This document shows positions 16,280 to 25,168 of a DNA stretch of 64,000 bases, one piece after another. Each line of letters begins with the position of its first letter. Positions within the stretch are counted from its first letter, which is position 1. A program made the translations under genes and the position numbers. This DNA is from Streptomyces sp. ICBB 8177 (GTDB taxonomy: Bacteria > Actinomycetota > Actinomycetes > Streptomycetales > Streptomycetaceae), in contig NZ_NSKH01000004.1 of NCBI RefSeq assembly GCF_003144095.1, positions 102,717 to 166,716 on the forward strand, given 5' to 3'. The notes beneath the pieces were generated by a model. That model searched no databases. It was not told where the DNA came from and worked only from the letters and a program-made list of their open reading frames with translations.

Positions 16280-17158
16280 TCAGGCGAAGTCGGCGAAGTC
16301 CATGTTGGCTATCTCCAGGTTGACCGCCATCGAGCCCGCCTCGTCCAGGGGGACGCGCGCCGCCTGGCCCGGGGTGTCGTGCAGGTCCACGGCGTACAGC
16401 GGACGACCGGGTGCGCTCATCGTCACGGCGTCGGCGAGGGCGACCATGACCGTCGGCGGCCTCGCCGGCACCAGCGCGGGCACCTGGCCGGGCGTCAGCC
16501 CTTCGTAGGCGCGGTCGTCCACGACCACGGCGTGGAGCGCGACGAAGTCCTCGTCGGCGTCGCCGTCATCGGCCGCGACAAAGTCCAGGACCGCCTGCCA
16601 GCCCTCGTCGTCGTGGAAGTCGGTGCGCACCAGCAGTGTCGTGTCCTCGGCGGCCGGCAGGGGCGGGAAGCCCGTGCGCACCACCTCGACGGGTGTCGGC
16701 GTGGTCTGGGCCCCGCCCTCGCCCTCGTAGGTGCCCCACCGGTCCATGCCGCGCACGAGGTCCGCGAACTCCAGCCTGCCGTCGATCAGTTGACGCAGCA
16801 CGGACGCGAGCCGCTTGTCGTCCACCCGCGCGCCCCGGCCGGGCACGTCGCGCGCGTCCACGAGCAGCAGCCCCGAACCACCGTAGACGGCGGGGATGTC
16901 CGCGACGGCGATGACCGGCGCGGCGGCGGACCCGGCGGGCAGCAGCGCGGGCAGGGCGCCGCCGGGCACGTAGTCCCAGGCCGCGTCGTGCGTGACGCGC
17001 AGGGTCACGCCGCCGTCCAGGGACGTCGTCGCGTCCTCGGGCCCGGCGCCGAGGCGTTCCAGGACATCGCCCCACTTGGGCGCGTCGTTCTCGTAGCACA
17101 CGCAGACGAGGACGACTTCGCCGTGAGCGGTGGCGGGCAGCGTCGGGTACGACGTCAT
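16280..17158 (-). CDS. DUF6924 domain-containing protein
   Basis: A 292-residue protein with two similar halves. The C-terminal half (LLVRTDFHDDEGWQAVLDFV, YEGLTPGQVPALVP, ending IANMDFADFA) is the DUF6924 unit, often found alone in Streptomyces. The N-terminal half (VVLVCVCYENDAPKWGDVLE, DARDVPGRGARVDD, FADLVRGMDRWG) looks like a diverged second copy. ATG at 17158 follows GGAGGT. Function unknown. It lies just outside the biosynthetic operon, on the same strand and 159 bases downstream of its last gene. Confidence 0.75.
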   Translation of the reverse strand: MTSYPTLPATAHGEVVLVCVCYENDAPKWGDVLERLGAGPEDATTSLDGGVTLRVTHDAAWDYVPGGALPALLPAGSAAAPVIAVADIPAVYGGSGLLLVDARDVPGRGARVDDKRLASVLRQLIDGRLEFADLVRGMDRWGTYEGEGGAQTTPTPVEVVRTGFPPLPAAEDTTLLVRTDFHDDEGWQAVLDFVAADDGDADEDFVALHAVVVDDRAYEGLTPGQVPALVPARPPTVMVALADAVTMSAPGRPLYAVDLHDTPGQAARVPLDEAGSMAVNLEIANMDFADFA

Positions 17159-17317
17159 CAGGACCTCCGGGGGCCGGACGCGCACGGGGTGCCGTCCCCG
17201 TGTCGTCGCCGATCCTGCCGCAGGGCACTGACAACGGCGTGGCCTGTGGGGCGGATTCGGGATGGCCGCGGCGTTCCCGCCCGGCCGCCGGTCGCCCCCC
17301 GAGGAGCGGCAGCGTGT

Positions 17318-18040
17318 TCACGCCCAGGGGAGCCCTGACGGCCTGACGGACGTGACCGGGTGCGTGGTCGCCAGGGCCGCCGTGTGACCGGGCGGGGCCG
17401 GCAGGGGGCGCAGGTGGACGGGGTCTCGGGGCCAGGCGGGGACGGCGGGGGCCAGCGCGGTGGGGCCGGTGACGTCGATGCGGGACGGGGGCGCGGCCAG
17501 GCCGTGGCCGGTGAGTTTCATCGCGGCCTCCTTGCGGGTCCACGCGGTCAGGAACGCCTGCGCCCTGCGGTGGTCGGGCAGCGCCGCGAAGGCCCGGGCC
17601 TCGGCGGGGGCGAGGGCGTGCGAGGCCAGGGCGGTGGGGTTCTGCCCGGGGTCGAGCCGGTCGATGTCGACGCCGACGCGCCCGCCGCCCACGACTGCCA
17701 TGACCAGCCACTCGCGGGCGTGCGAGACGGAGTAGTCGAGCGTGGAGCCCGTCCAGCGGGGGCGCCCGTGTCCGGCCCCGCAGTGTTCGCACCGGCGGCC
17801 GATGCGTACCTCGGTGGGCGGCACGCCCAGGTAGCCCGATCCGATCAGGCGCTGGACGGCGCGTGAGGTGAGGTGGGTGGCGGCGGCCGGGCCGTCGCCG
17901 AGGGCGTCGAGGCGGGCGCGTTCGGCGGCGGTCAGCACGTCGAGCCATTCGGGACGGTGCCGGACCGGCAGCGTCCACACGTGGCACTCCCCCGCGCGCG
18001 GAGGGGACAGGGGCGGTGCGGCGATCGCGGTCGGCGTCAT
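17318..18040 (-). CDS. Sfp-type 4'-phosphopantetheinyl transferase
   Basis: A 240-residue enzyme that would attach the phosphopantetheine arm to the carrier domains of this cluster. The Mg/CoA-binding motifs are present: VGVDIDRLDPG near residue 123 and WTRKEAAMKLTGHGL near residue 165. DYSVSHAREWLVMAVV is also conserved. RIGRRCEHCGAGHGRPRW is the Streptomyces-type insertion carrying two Cys and a His. Its ATG overlaps the stop of the Tricorn-like gene (ATGA), so it is the last, translationally coupled gene of the leftward operon. Confidence 0.92.
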   Translation of the reverse strand: MTPTAIAAPPLSPPRAGECHVWTLPVRHRPEWLDVLTAAERARLDALGDGPAAATHLTSRAVQRLIGSGYLGVPPTEVRIGRRCEHCGAGHGRPRWTGSTLDYSVSHAREWLVMAVVGGGRVGVDIDRLDPGQNPTALASHALAPAEARAFAALPDHRRAQAFLTAWTRKEAAMKLTGHGLAAPPSRIDVTGPTALAPAVPAWPRDPVHLRPLPAPPGHTAALATTHPVTSVRPSGLPWA

Positions 18041-21000
18041 CCCGGGCTCCCCACGACGAGCGGGACCGCGGCGGGCTCGTCGCGGCCGGCGAGGACGCCG
18101 AGCAAGTGGGCGACCGCCGCGGCGAGTTGGGGATCCTCGCGGGGGCCGGGCGGCGCCGGGGGGATCTCCACCTCGATGTCCGGGTCGACGCCCCGGTTCT
18201 CCAGGCCCGCGCCGACGTCACGGAAGGAGTAGCAGAACTCCGGCTGGGTGGTGACCGTGCCGTCGACGAGTTCGTGGCGCGGCCAGGTGGCGATCGTGCC
18301 GCCCCAGGTGCGGGTCCCGACGAGCGCGCCGAGGTGGCGGGCGCGGAAGGCGTGGGCGAAGATCTCGCCGTCGGAACCGGTCTGGTCGTTGACGAGTACG
18401 GCCATCGGTCCGCGCGGCGACTCCAGCGGGTAGGGCAGCGCACCGCTCCAGCGGCCGTGCTCCTCGCCGACGCGGCGCCGGGCGAGCCGGTCGAGCAGCA
18501 GGGGGGAGACGTGCCCGCCGCCGTTGAACCGCACGTCGACCACGAGGCCCTCGCGGTCGAGTCCGGCGAGGAACTGCCGTACGAAGTCGGCGTATCCGGT
18601 GCGGAACATGTCGGGGACGTGGAGGTAGCCGAGCCGTCCGTGCGAGGCGTCGTGGACGTGGGCGGCGTTGGCGGCGAGCCAGTCGAGGTAGCGCACGCGG
18701 GCCTCGTCGCGGGCGGCCCGGACCACGATCCTGCGCGGGGCGGCGCCGTCGCGCCGGACCGTCAGTTCCACCTCGCGGTCGGCGAGCCCGGTGAGCAGTT
18801 CGCCGGGGCCCGCGGCGCCGACCGGGCGGCCGTCGACCGCGACGATCCGGTCGCCGGGCAGCACGCAGACGCCGGGGCGGTCCAGCGGGGAGGTGGCCCG
18901 CGGGTCCCACGGGTCGCCGCGCAGCACGCGGGCGACGCGCCAGTGGCCGTCCGCGTCCGGCGCCGGGTCCCAGTCCACGCCGAGGAAACCCTGCTGGTGG
19001 CCTTCGGGAAACCCGTAGTCACCGCCGCGTTCGTAGGCGTGCGAGGTGGCCAGCTCTCCCTGCATCTCCCAGATCAGGTCGGACAGTTCGGAGCGGGTGG
19101 CGGCCAGGTCGAGCAACGGCAGGTAGCGGTCGTGCACGGCCGGCCAGTCCACGCCGGACATGGCCGCGTTCCAGAAGCCCTCGCGCTGGAGCCGCCATGC
19201 CTCCCGGAACATCTGCCGCCACTCGGCCGCGGGGCGGAACGGCACGGTGACCCGCTCCAGGTCGATCCAGCCGGTCAGGCGTCCGGGCGGCGCCTGCCCG
19301 TGGTCGTACTCGGCCAGTGCCTCGGCGGGCGCTCCGGCGCGGACCACGCGCAGCCGGTGGTCGTGGCGGTAGAGCAGCACCTCCCCGTCCGGGTCGGTGC
19401 TCAACTCGTCGACCGGGCCCAGGTATTCGTCGGTCACCTCGCCGGTGTCGAGTTCCACCATCGCCACGGTGCCCTCGGGGACGGCGCGCGGCCTGGCCGG
19501 GTCCGGCGCGGCGACCGGCACGGTCAGCAGCAGCACGGATTCGGGCAGTCCGACGACGGCGGCGTAGCGGCCCTCGCGGACCGGGAACGGCACCACCCGG
19601 CGTTCGATGCCCTCGGCGTCGATCTCCACCCGGACGCCGCCGTCCGGCCCCGGCTCGCGCTGCCGGCCGAACGCGCCGGTGAACGGCGGAGGTTCGTCCG
19701 CGCGCAGGGTGATGGCGTACGGGCGGGCGCCGAAGGGGAAGCCCACCTCGAACTCGACCTGGTCGTGCTCGGGGGTCAGGTCCCGCTGTCCGACGAAGTA
19801 CAGGTAGCGGCCCGCCGGGTCGAAGGCGGGCAGGGTGTCGCGCAGCACCGGCGCGGTGACGGGGAACGCGCGCCCGGTGTCCGCCTCGGCGACCTTGATG
19901 GCGGTGGTGCGGGCGGTGCCGGGGAAGGCGTAGGCGAGCCAGCGGCCGTCCGGGGACCAGGCGAGGTCCTCGATGCGTTCGTGGGCGCTGGCGTCCAGCA
20001 GCCGGGGCGTGCTCCAGCCGTCGGCCCGGTCGCTGCCCGCGTCGTCGGCGTCCACCAGCCACAACTGCTGGCGGCTGGTGGTGAAGGCGACGCGCCCGCC
20101 GACGGGGGCGGCGGCCAGGGCGGTGACGACGCCGTGGCCGCCGAGCGGAACGGCGGCCACTTCGGTGCCGCCCTCGGCGGACAGCAGCGCCAGCCGCTCG
20201 TCCGGTCCCTCGTCCCCGGCGACGGCGACCAGGCGGCGGCCGTCGGCAAGCCACTCCAGCAGCCGGTAGCGGGTGCCCTCCGCGACGCCGTGCCGCCGGA
20301 CCGGGCCGGACCACGGCGCCATGGTGAAGGCCTTGCCGCGGGCCACGACCGCGAGCCGGCCGGCGTCGGGGCTGAGGCGGGCGTGGTCGAGGAAGCCGGA
20401 GGCGGTGACGATCCTCGTGCGGTGCTGCGCGCCGGAGACGGCGAGACCGACCGGGATGCGGCGCGGGGTGCCGAGCGCCGGGTCGAGCAGGTGGAGCGCG
20501 CCCGCGCACTGGTAGACCAGCCGTCTGCCGTCGGTCGACAGGGCACGCACGTAGGCGTCGCCGTGGTCGGTGTGGCGGACGAGGTCGGTGCCGTCGGGGC
20601 GGCAGGAGTACACCTCGCCGTTGCCCTCGTGGTCGCCGGTGAAGTAGATCCGGTCGCCCACCCAGCACGGATCGGCGGGGTTGCCGCCGGGCAGCGGCAG
20701 GCGCTCGAAGGCACCGTTGCCGGCCTGGTCGACCCACAACTGGCCTGCCGCGCCGCCGAGATAACGCTTGCGGCGGGCCGGGTCGGCCATGCTGCGGCCC
20801 AGCACCGCCCGGCCGTCCGTGCCGAACGACAGCGCCGCGCCCGGGCCTTCGTACAGCAGCCGGGGCGGGCCTCCGCCGGGGGCCACCGCGAACAGCCGGT
20901 GGCCGAAACCCTCGGGCTGCCCGGCGGTGCTCGCGTACACGACCTCGCCGGTGACCGGGTGCCAGCCGCTGACCGCGCAGCGGGCCGCCTGATGGGTGAG

Positions 21001-21255
21001 CCGTCGCGCGGGGCCGCCTGCGAGCGGGACCACGTACACCTCGTGCGGGCCCTCGCGGGTGCCGGCGTAGGCCACCAGGGTGCCGTCCGGGGAGAGCCTC
21101 GGGTGGCTGACGGGGGTGCCGTCGGCGGTGAGGCGGCTCGCGGTGCCGCCGTCGGCGCGGACCGTCCACAGGTCGTCCTCGCAGCAGAAGACCACGGTGT
21201 CGCCCCGCAGGGCGGGGTGGCGCAGATAGCCGCCGGACGCGGCGGGTGCGGTCAT
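18037..21255 (-). CDS. Tricorn protease homologue (S41 family serine peptidase)
   Basis: At 1072 residues it is almost exactly the length of Thermoplasma Tricorn. The N-terminal two-thirds is a pair of WD40/TolB-like propellers (GGYLRHPALRGDTVVFCCED, SPDGTLVAYAGTREG, LAWSPDGRWLAYAFPG). Then come the helical region with TSHAYERGG (catalytic His, near 738), a PDZ domain (VLPGDRIVAVDGRPVG), and the S41 core with VDVRFNGGGHVSP and NDQTGSDGEIFAHAF; the nucleophile Ser is at about 961. All catalytic residues look intact. Tricorn degrades oligopeptides released by proteasomes. Both ends overlap neighbours by ATGA, tying it to the biosynthetic operon, where a housekeeping protease is unexpected. Confidence 0.9.
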   Translation of the reverse strand: MTAPAASGGYLRHPALRGDTVVFCCEDDLWTVRADGGTASRLTADGTPVSHPRLSPDGTLVAYAGTREGPHEVYVVPLAGGPARRLTHQAARCAVSGWHPVTGEVVYASTAGQPEGFGHRLFAVAPGGGPPRLLYEGPGAALSFGTDGRAVLGRSMADPARRKRYLGGAAGQLWVDQAGNGAFERLPLPGGNPADPCWVGDRIYFTGDHEGNGEVYSCRPDGTDLVRHTDHGDAYVRALSTDGRRLVYQCAGALHLLDPALGTPRRIPVGLAVSGAQHRTRIVTASGFLDHARLSPDAGRLAVVARGKAFTMAPWSGPVRRHGVAEGTRYRLLEWLADGRRLVAVAGDEGPDERLALLSAEGGTEVAAVPLGGHGVVTALAAAPVGGRVAFTTSRQQLWLVDADDAGSDRADGWSTPRLLDASAHERIEDLAWSPDGRWLAYAFPGTARTTAIKVAEADTGRAFPVTAPVLRDTLPAFDPAGRYLYFVGQRDLTPEHDQVEFEVGFPFGARPYAITLRADEPPPFTGAFGRQREPGPDGGVRVEIDAEGIERRVVPFPVREGRYAAVVGLPESVLLLTVPVAAPDPARPRAVPEGTVAMVELDTGEVTDEYLGPVDELSTDPDGEVLLYRHDHRLRVVRAGAPAEALAEYDHGQAPPGRLTGWIDLERVTVPFRPAAEWRQMFREAWRLQREGFWNAAMSGVDWPAVHDRYLPLLDLAATRSELSDLIWEMQGELATSHAYERGGDYGFPEGHQQGFLGVDWDPAPDADGHWRVARVLRGDPWDPRATSPLDRPGVCVLPGDRIVAVDGRPVGAAGPGELLTGLADREVELTVRRDGAAPRRIVVRAARDEARVRYLDWLAANAAHVHDASHGRLGYLHVPDMFRTGYADFVRQFLAGLDREGLVVDVRFNGGGHVSPLLLDRLARRRVGEEHGRWSGALPYPLESPRGPMAVLVNDQTGSDGEIFAHAFRARHLGALVGTRTWGGTIATWPRHELVDGTVTTQPEFCYSFRDVGAGLENRGVDPDIEVEIPPAPPGPREDPQLAAAVAHLLGVLAGRDEPAAVPLVVGSPG

Positions 21256-21842
21256 GACGCGGACGCCTTCGCGGACGTGGCCCGGATGCGCTCGGCGATC
21301 TCGCGGCGGCGCTCCTGGACGGCGTCCAGGGTGCGCCGGGCCTCTTCCTGGGTCTCCGTCCAGTAGCAGGCGGTGCGCCACTCCCCCACCGTGTACGAGT
21401 CGTAGGCGCAGCGCACCCGGCGGCGGTCGGTGAGGTCCTCTGCGGAGACCAGCATGGTGTTGTGTTCCAGCACCTGGTTGATGACGACGCGCATGTTGAG
21501 TTCGCTGCGGATGTGGGTGTGGGCGGCGATGACGGCCTTGGCGCCGAACGGGCCCCGGTAGCGCGGCAGGACGCCGAAGGACAGCTCGCAGGTCTGAGCG
21601 CGCCAGTCGATGGAGGTGATCCAGGCGAACCCGACGATCTCGCCGCCGGGGGCGCACAGGGTGAGGATGCGCTTGGTGTCGTGCTCTCGCGCGATGGTCC
21701 GCAACTGACCTGCCGTCAGGTCGTCGTCGGAGCTGACGACGGCGAAGTCGGTGAGGTTCGCCTGGAAGCGGGACTCGCGCAGCAGCGCGATGCGCACCGG
21801 CACGTCGTCCTCGGTGAAGTGCCTGACGGTGACGAACGACAT
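21252..21842 (-). CDS. GNAT family acetyltransferase-like protein (1 of 4)
   Basis: A 196-residue protein: VRHFTEDDVPVRIALLRES at the N-terminus, EIVGFAWITSIDW as strand beta-4, and CELSFGVLPRYRGPFGAKAV resembling the acetyl-CoA-binding R/Q-x-x-G-x-G/A loop (YRGPFGAK). MRVVINQVLEHNTMLVSAED is the beta-6/7 region. The C-terminal ~50 residues form a charged helix unusual for the family. It overlaps the next gene by ATGA and the previous one by one base. The substrate may be an amine on the product or a carrier-bound intermediate. Confidence 0.78.
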   Translation of the reverse strand: MSFVTVRHFTEDDVPVRIALLRESRFQANLTDFAVVSSDDDLTAGQLRTIAREHDTKRILTLCAPGGEIVGFAWITSIDWRAQTCELSFGVLPRYRGPFGAKAVIAAHTHIRSELNMRVVINQVLEHNTMLVSAEDLTDRRRVRCAYDSYTVGEWRTACYWTETQEEARRTLDAVQERRREIAERIRATSAKASAS

Positions 21843-22282
21843 CAGTCCTCCCGTGTCGCGTGGTAGACCGCGACGTCGCCGTACCGGCCGGACCGGTAGG
21901 CGTGGTCGGGCAGGGTGCCGGAGCGGACGAAGCCGGCGGCCTCGAACCCGGCGGTGACCGGGGACCCATCCGGCAGCAGCGCCACGTAGGAGGTGTGGCG
22001 GCGGTAGGCGGCGAGGAAGCCGAGGAAGGCACGCAGGGCCGCCGGTTCGGCCTCGGTGGCGGCGACGAACGCCTGGCGCGGCTGGTGCGGGTTGGGCGCG
22101 TGGCCGTACAGGGCGTCACCGACCAGGTGCACAGACATCTGACGCAGCGTCATTTCCTTGACCAGCAGGGCGCTGTTCTGCGTGACGGGGTCGAGGCCGA
22201 GGAAGCCGCGGGCGGCGGCCGGATCGGTCGAGGCCAGCAACCGGGCGGCCTGCGGCAGGCTCAGCCGGGTGATGTCAGCCAT
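21842..22282 (-). CDS. GNAT family-like protein (2 of 4)
   Basis: A 146-residue protein recognisable mainly from its C-terminal half: FVAATEAEPAALRAFLGFLA and VTAGFEAAGFVRSGTLPDHA, then YRSGRYGDVAVYHAT, the GNAT end motif (GF..xG...D....G.Y.D...Y). The usual acetyl-CoA P-loop is not clear, so it may be inactive or a partner of the adjacent GNATs. ATG at 22282 overlaps the previous gene by eight bases. Same operon. Confidence 0.68.
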   Translation of the reverse strand: MADITRLSLPQAARLLASTDPAAARGFLGLDPVTQNSALLVKEMTLRQMSVHLVGDALYGHAPNPHQPRQAFVAATEAEPAALRAFLGFLAAYRRHTSYVALLPDGSPVTAGFEAAGFVRSGTLPDHAYRSGRYGDVAVYHATRED

Positions 22283-22736
22283 GGTGGACCCTCCCCCAGA
22301 TCTGCCGGGTGGCCGCGCGGCCGTCGAGCCACAGGGCCTGCGGAAGTTCGGCCTCCAGGCGGAGCCCGGCGCGCTCCAGCAGCCCGGTGCGCTCCGCGAG
22401 GTGCGGGGTCACCCAGCCGTAGACGCGGTGCAGGTTGAGCGTGCGGAAGCCGTGGACGAGGGCGGCGTCGAGCAGCTCGGCGGCGGAGTCGGTGGCGTCC
22501 CGACGCACGCCGATCTCCAGCCGGGCGCGGCGGTTGACCCAGTCGAGCTCGGTGTAGCGCACGCAGCCGGCCTCCGGTGCCACGCACAGGTCGACACAGG
22601 TGTCGGCGGGCGGTGCGAAACGGGTCTCGGGGGCCAGGGGCGGGCGGCCGGGCGCGGGCAGGCCCAGCAGCTCGCCGGGCAGCCACGGGCCGCTCAGCAG
22701 CGGAAGGTCGTCGCTGCGGTATCCGCGCAGTCTCAT
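22275..22736 (-). CDS. GNAT family acetyltransferase-like protein (3 of 4)
   Basis: A 153-residue protein starting MRLRGYRSDDLPLLSGPWL. The middle has VRYTELDWVNRRARLEIGV and RRDATDSAAELLDAALVHGF, where the acetyl-CoA loop is expected. The end, RTLNLHRVYGWVTPHLAERT and LLERAGLRLEAELPQALWL, is the standard GNAT beta-5 to beta-7 region. The start is set at 22736 because it overlaps the upstream stop (ATGA) and matches the family N-terminus. Confidence 0.78.
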   Translation of the reverse strand: MRLRGYRSDDLPLLSGPWLPGELLGLPAPGRPPLAPETRFAPPADTCVDLCVAPEAGCVRYTELDWVNRRARLEIGVRRDATDSAAELLDAALVHGFRTLNLHRVYGWVTPHLAERTGLLERAGLRLEAELPQALWLDGRAATRQIWGRVHHG

Positions 22737-23266
22737 GACGGCTCCCAGATCCGCGAGAAGAAGACGTAACCGGCTCGCTCGCCGTCGTGGACGACGAGGT
22801 TGGCGAGGGTGCCCTCCTCGGTGAGCGCGAAGGTGCGCGCTGCGGCCAGTCCGCGTGCGTCGAACTCCCCCACGCGCAGCTCCAGCCGCACCAGTTCGCG
22901 GTGCCACAGCTCGCCCGCGACGATCGCCTCGAACGCGCAGGTCCACGCGGTCAGCGGCAGCCGTGCGGTCAGCCGCAGGTGCAGCAGGTCGTGCCCTGCG
23001 TGGTCGCCGCCCATCTCCTCGAAGGCGTACAGGCCCACCACTTCACCGCCGTCCAGCAGCACATGGGTGCGTTCCTCGGCGACCAGCTCCCGCACCTGCC
23101 ACTCGGGCAGCAGGTCCGGTTCGTGGGTGCGGAAGTGGAAGTCCGGCTCGGTGAACAGGGCGAGCAGCGCGGCGTGGTCCTCCTCGCGCGGCGGGCGGGC
23201 CGCCCAGGCGTGCGGGACGGCCGGGCCCACCTCGCTCCCGCGCGGTGGTGCGGCGGCGGTGGTCAT
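22733..23266 (-). CDS. GNAT family acetyltransferase-like protein (4 of 4)
   Basis: A 177-residue protein: ARPPREEDHAALLALFTEP, then THVLLDGGEVVGLYAFEEMG (beta-3/beta-4), LHLRLTARLPLTAWTCAFEA, and LVRLELRVGEFDARGLAAAR. The end, LTEEGTLANLVVHDGERAG then YVFFSRI, matches GNAT enzymes that acetylate small amines. The R/Q-x-x-G-x-G/A loop is degenerate. It is coupled to the acyl-CoA dehydrogenase upstream (ATGA overlap). Confidence 0.76.
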   Translation of the reverse strand: MTTAAAPPRGSEVGPAVPHAWAARPPREEDHAALLALFTEPDFHFRTHEPDLLPEWQVRELVAEERTHVLLDGGEVVGLYAFEEMGGDHAGHDLLHLRLTARLPLTAWTCAFEAIVAGELWHRELVRLELRVGEFDARGLAAARTFALTEEGTLANLVVHDGERAGYVFFSRIWEPS

Positions 23267-24438
23267 GCCGCCCCCCGGGGTGCCGCCACGCGGTCCGCGA
23301 CCGGTGGCGTCGCGCGGGTGGCGATGTCGTGGGTGATGTGCAGGCGCTGGATGTTGCTGGTGCCGTCCATGAACTCGAACGCGGCGACGTCGCGGCACCA
23401 CTTCTCCAGCAGCGGGTGCTCCAGCAGCGCGCCGGGGCCCAGCGCGTGCGCGGCCCAGCGGGTGGTGCGCACCGCGAGGTCGGTGATGTGCAGTTTGGCG
23501 GCGGACGGCGGGCGCCGGGCGTCGGGGTCGTGGTCGACCTGGACGGCGGCGTCGTGGAGCAGGGCGAGCGCCGCCTCCAGCCGTGCGGAGACCCGTTCGT
23601 GGCCGTTCCACCCGGGACGCTCCTCGCGCACGAGGTCGCGGGCGGCGAGGGCGACGCCGAGTGCCATGGAGGCGATCTGGGTGCGCATGACGTTGAAGGT
23701 GCGGCCGATGCCCCACAGGCCGCGCCGGGAGGCGGGCAGGTGGGCGCCGAGCACGTCCTCGCGGTGCACCCGCACCCCGTCCAGGCCGATCGCGCAGATC
23801 CGGGCGCCGCGCAGACCGATCATGTCCAGCGGCGTGGCCGCGTACCCTTCGGCGGGAACGCGGACGAGGGCACCGCGGATGGACAGGGCGGTGCGCCCGG
23901 TGCGGGCGAAGACCACGCCGATCCGGCCGCGTGAGGCGTTGCCGACGTAGCGCTTGGCGCCGGTCAGCAGCATGCCGTCGGACGGGTCGGGGGCCGCCTC
24001 CAGCCTGGTCCCCATGGCCGTGGCGTCGCTGCCGCACCCAGGTTCCGTCATGCCGAAGAAGGTCCAGGTGCGGCCGTCGGCGATGGCGTCGTAGAACGCC
24101 TCCTGCTGCGCCTCGCTGCCGAGCGCGTCGACGGCCACCCCGGCCAGCGACGGGCCGGTGTTGGCGCAGATCAACCCGGCGTCGCCACGGGCCAGTTCGA
24201 CCCCGGCGATCACCCGGGCCAGACAGCTGCCGGAGTATCCGCCGTCGTCCACCGAGCCGTCGGTCCGGAAGCGCTTCGGGGTGCTGGCCACCCGGATCAG
24301 GGTGAGCGTGGGCGAGTCGAGGTGGCGTTCGACGTCGGCCGGGTCGGCGTCGACGGCCAGTGCCCGGGTGCGCAGGTCGCGCGCCGCCTCGCGGCACATG
24401 CCCCGCAGCTCCCGCAAGGGGGCGTCGAGCTCGGTCAT
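23263..24438 (-). CDS. Acyl-CoA dehydrogenase family flavoenzyme
   Basis: A 391-residue, full-length member of the acyl-CoA dehydrogenase family. FGMTEPGCGSDATAMGTRLE is the FAD/substrate signature. GAKRYVGNASRGRIGVVFAR and GLRGARICAIGLDGVRVHRE follow, and the C-terminal bundle has AFEFMDGTSNIQRLHITHDI, where the usual EGT-x-EIQ region reads DGTSNIQ; the catalytic Glu position should be checked. Together with the ACP at 25169 it probably oxidises a carrier-bound acyl group. GAGGAGC precedes the ATG. Confidence 0.87.
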   Translation of the reverse strand: MTELDAPLRELRGMCREAARDLRTRALAVDADPADVERHLDSPTLTLIRVASTPKRFRTDGSVDDGGYSGSCLARVIAGVELARGDAGLICANTGPSLAGVAVDALGSEAQQEAFYDAIADGRTWTFFGMTEPGCGSDATAMGTRLEAAPDPSDGMLLTGAKRYVGNASRGRIGVVFARTGRTALSIRGALVRVPAEGYAATPLDMIGLRGARICAIGLDGVRVHREDVLGAHLPASRRGLWGIGRTFNVMRTQIASMALGVALAARDLVREERPGWNGHERVSARLEAALALLHDAAVQVDHDPDARRPPSAAKLHITDLAVRTTRWAAHALGPGALLEHPLLEKWCRDVAAFEFMDGTSNIQRLHITHDIATRATPPVADRVAAPRGAA

Positions 24439-24464
24439 CGGTGCTCCTCGCAGTACGGGGCCGG

Positions 24465-25121
24465 TCACGGGGTGCCTCCCGGCGCGGCCACCCAGCAGTC
24501 GGCCAGCAGACGGGACACGTGGGCCGCGCGGGCCGGGCCGTCGGCCAGGTAGCCGCTGGCTCCGAGCAGTTTGGTGGTCTCCCAGTCCAGTTCGGTGAGC
24601 CGTTCGTGGGTGTCGGCCACGGCTTCCGGCACTCCCGCGCCGGTCAGCAGGGCGTGGCGGGCGGCTTCGACGCCGGTCATCACGTCGGCGACGGTGCCCA
24701 GGACGAGCTGCTTGCGGATGGTCGGTTCGCCGCCGGCGGTGCGGCCGGACAGGTGGCCGACGGCGTGTTCGAGCAGCCGCCGGGTCGCGCCGAGCCGGAC
24801 GGCGCCGAGCAGCACGGCGAACTCGGCCGTGGCCCCGCCCGACTCGCCGTCGTGGTCGATTCGTTCGGCCTGGCGGACGGGCCGGAGGTGGTGCGGCCGT
24901 TCGGTCTCGCGGCCGGGCCAGACGAAGCAGCCGATGCCCTCGCGCTCGGCGAGCCGGTTGCGCACCACCGCGGCTCCGGGCGGGACCCGGCCCGCGGGCA
25001 GCGCGGCGACGCGGCCCGGGGGGCTGACGCCGTCCCGCGCGGCGGCGAGCGCCTGCGTCAGACCGGCCGCGAGTCCTTCCGCGTGGGCGGTCGTCTCGCA
25101 TCGTGCGATCGGGTCGCGCAT
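24465..25121 (-). CDS. Truncated acyl-CoA dehydrogenase-like protein
   Basis: A 218-residue protein corresponding to the C-terminal four-helix bundle of acyl-CoA dehydrogenases: TAEFAVLLGAVRLGATRRLL, EPTIRKQLVLGTVADVMTGV and ELDWETTKLLGASGYLADGP. The N-terminal ~100 residues are diverged, without the FAD-binding beta-domain motifs. It probably forms a heteromer with the full-length dehydrogenase encoded 26 bases downstream, as in other split dehydrogenase pairs. ATG at 25121 follows AAGGACGGAG. Confidence 0.75.
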   Translation of the reverse strand: MRDPIARCETTAHAEGLAAGLTQALAAARDGVSPPGRVAALPAGRVPPGAAVVRNRLAEREGIGCFVWPGRETERPHHLRPVRQAERIDHDGESGGATAEFAVLLGAVRLGATRRLLEHAVGHLSGRTAGGEPTIRKQLVLGTVADVMTGVEAARHALLTGAGVPEAVADTHERLTELDWETTKLLGASGYLADGPARAAHVSRLLADCWVAAPGGTP

Positions 25122-25168
25122 GGTCGGCTCCGTCCTTGGTGAGGGGGCGTGACGCGGGTCCAGGCGCC

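Noticed and set aside
18016..21366. 1116-codon open frame on the + strand opposite the Tricorn homologue
   Set aside because: It mirrors the real gene codon for codon and has no domain signature; the minus-strand protein has a complete, correctly sized Tricorn architecture.
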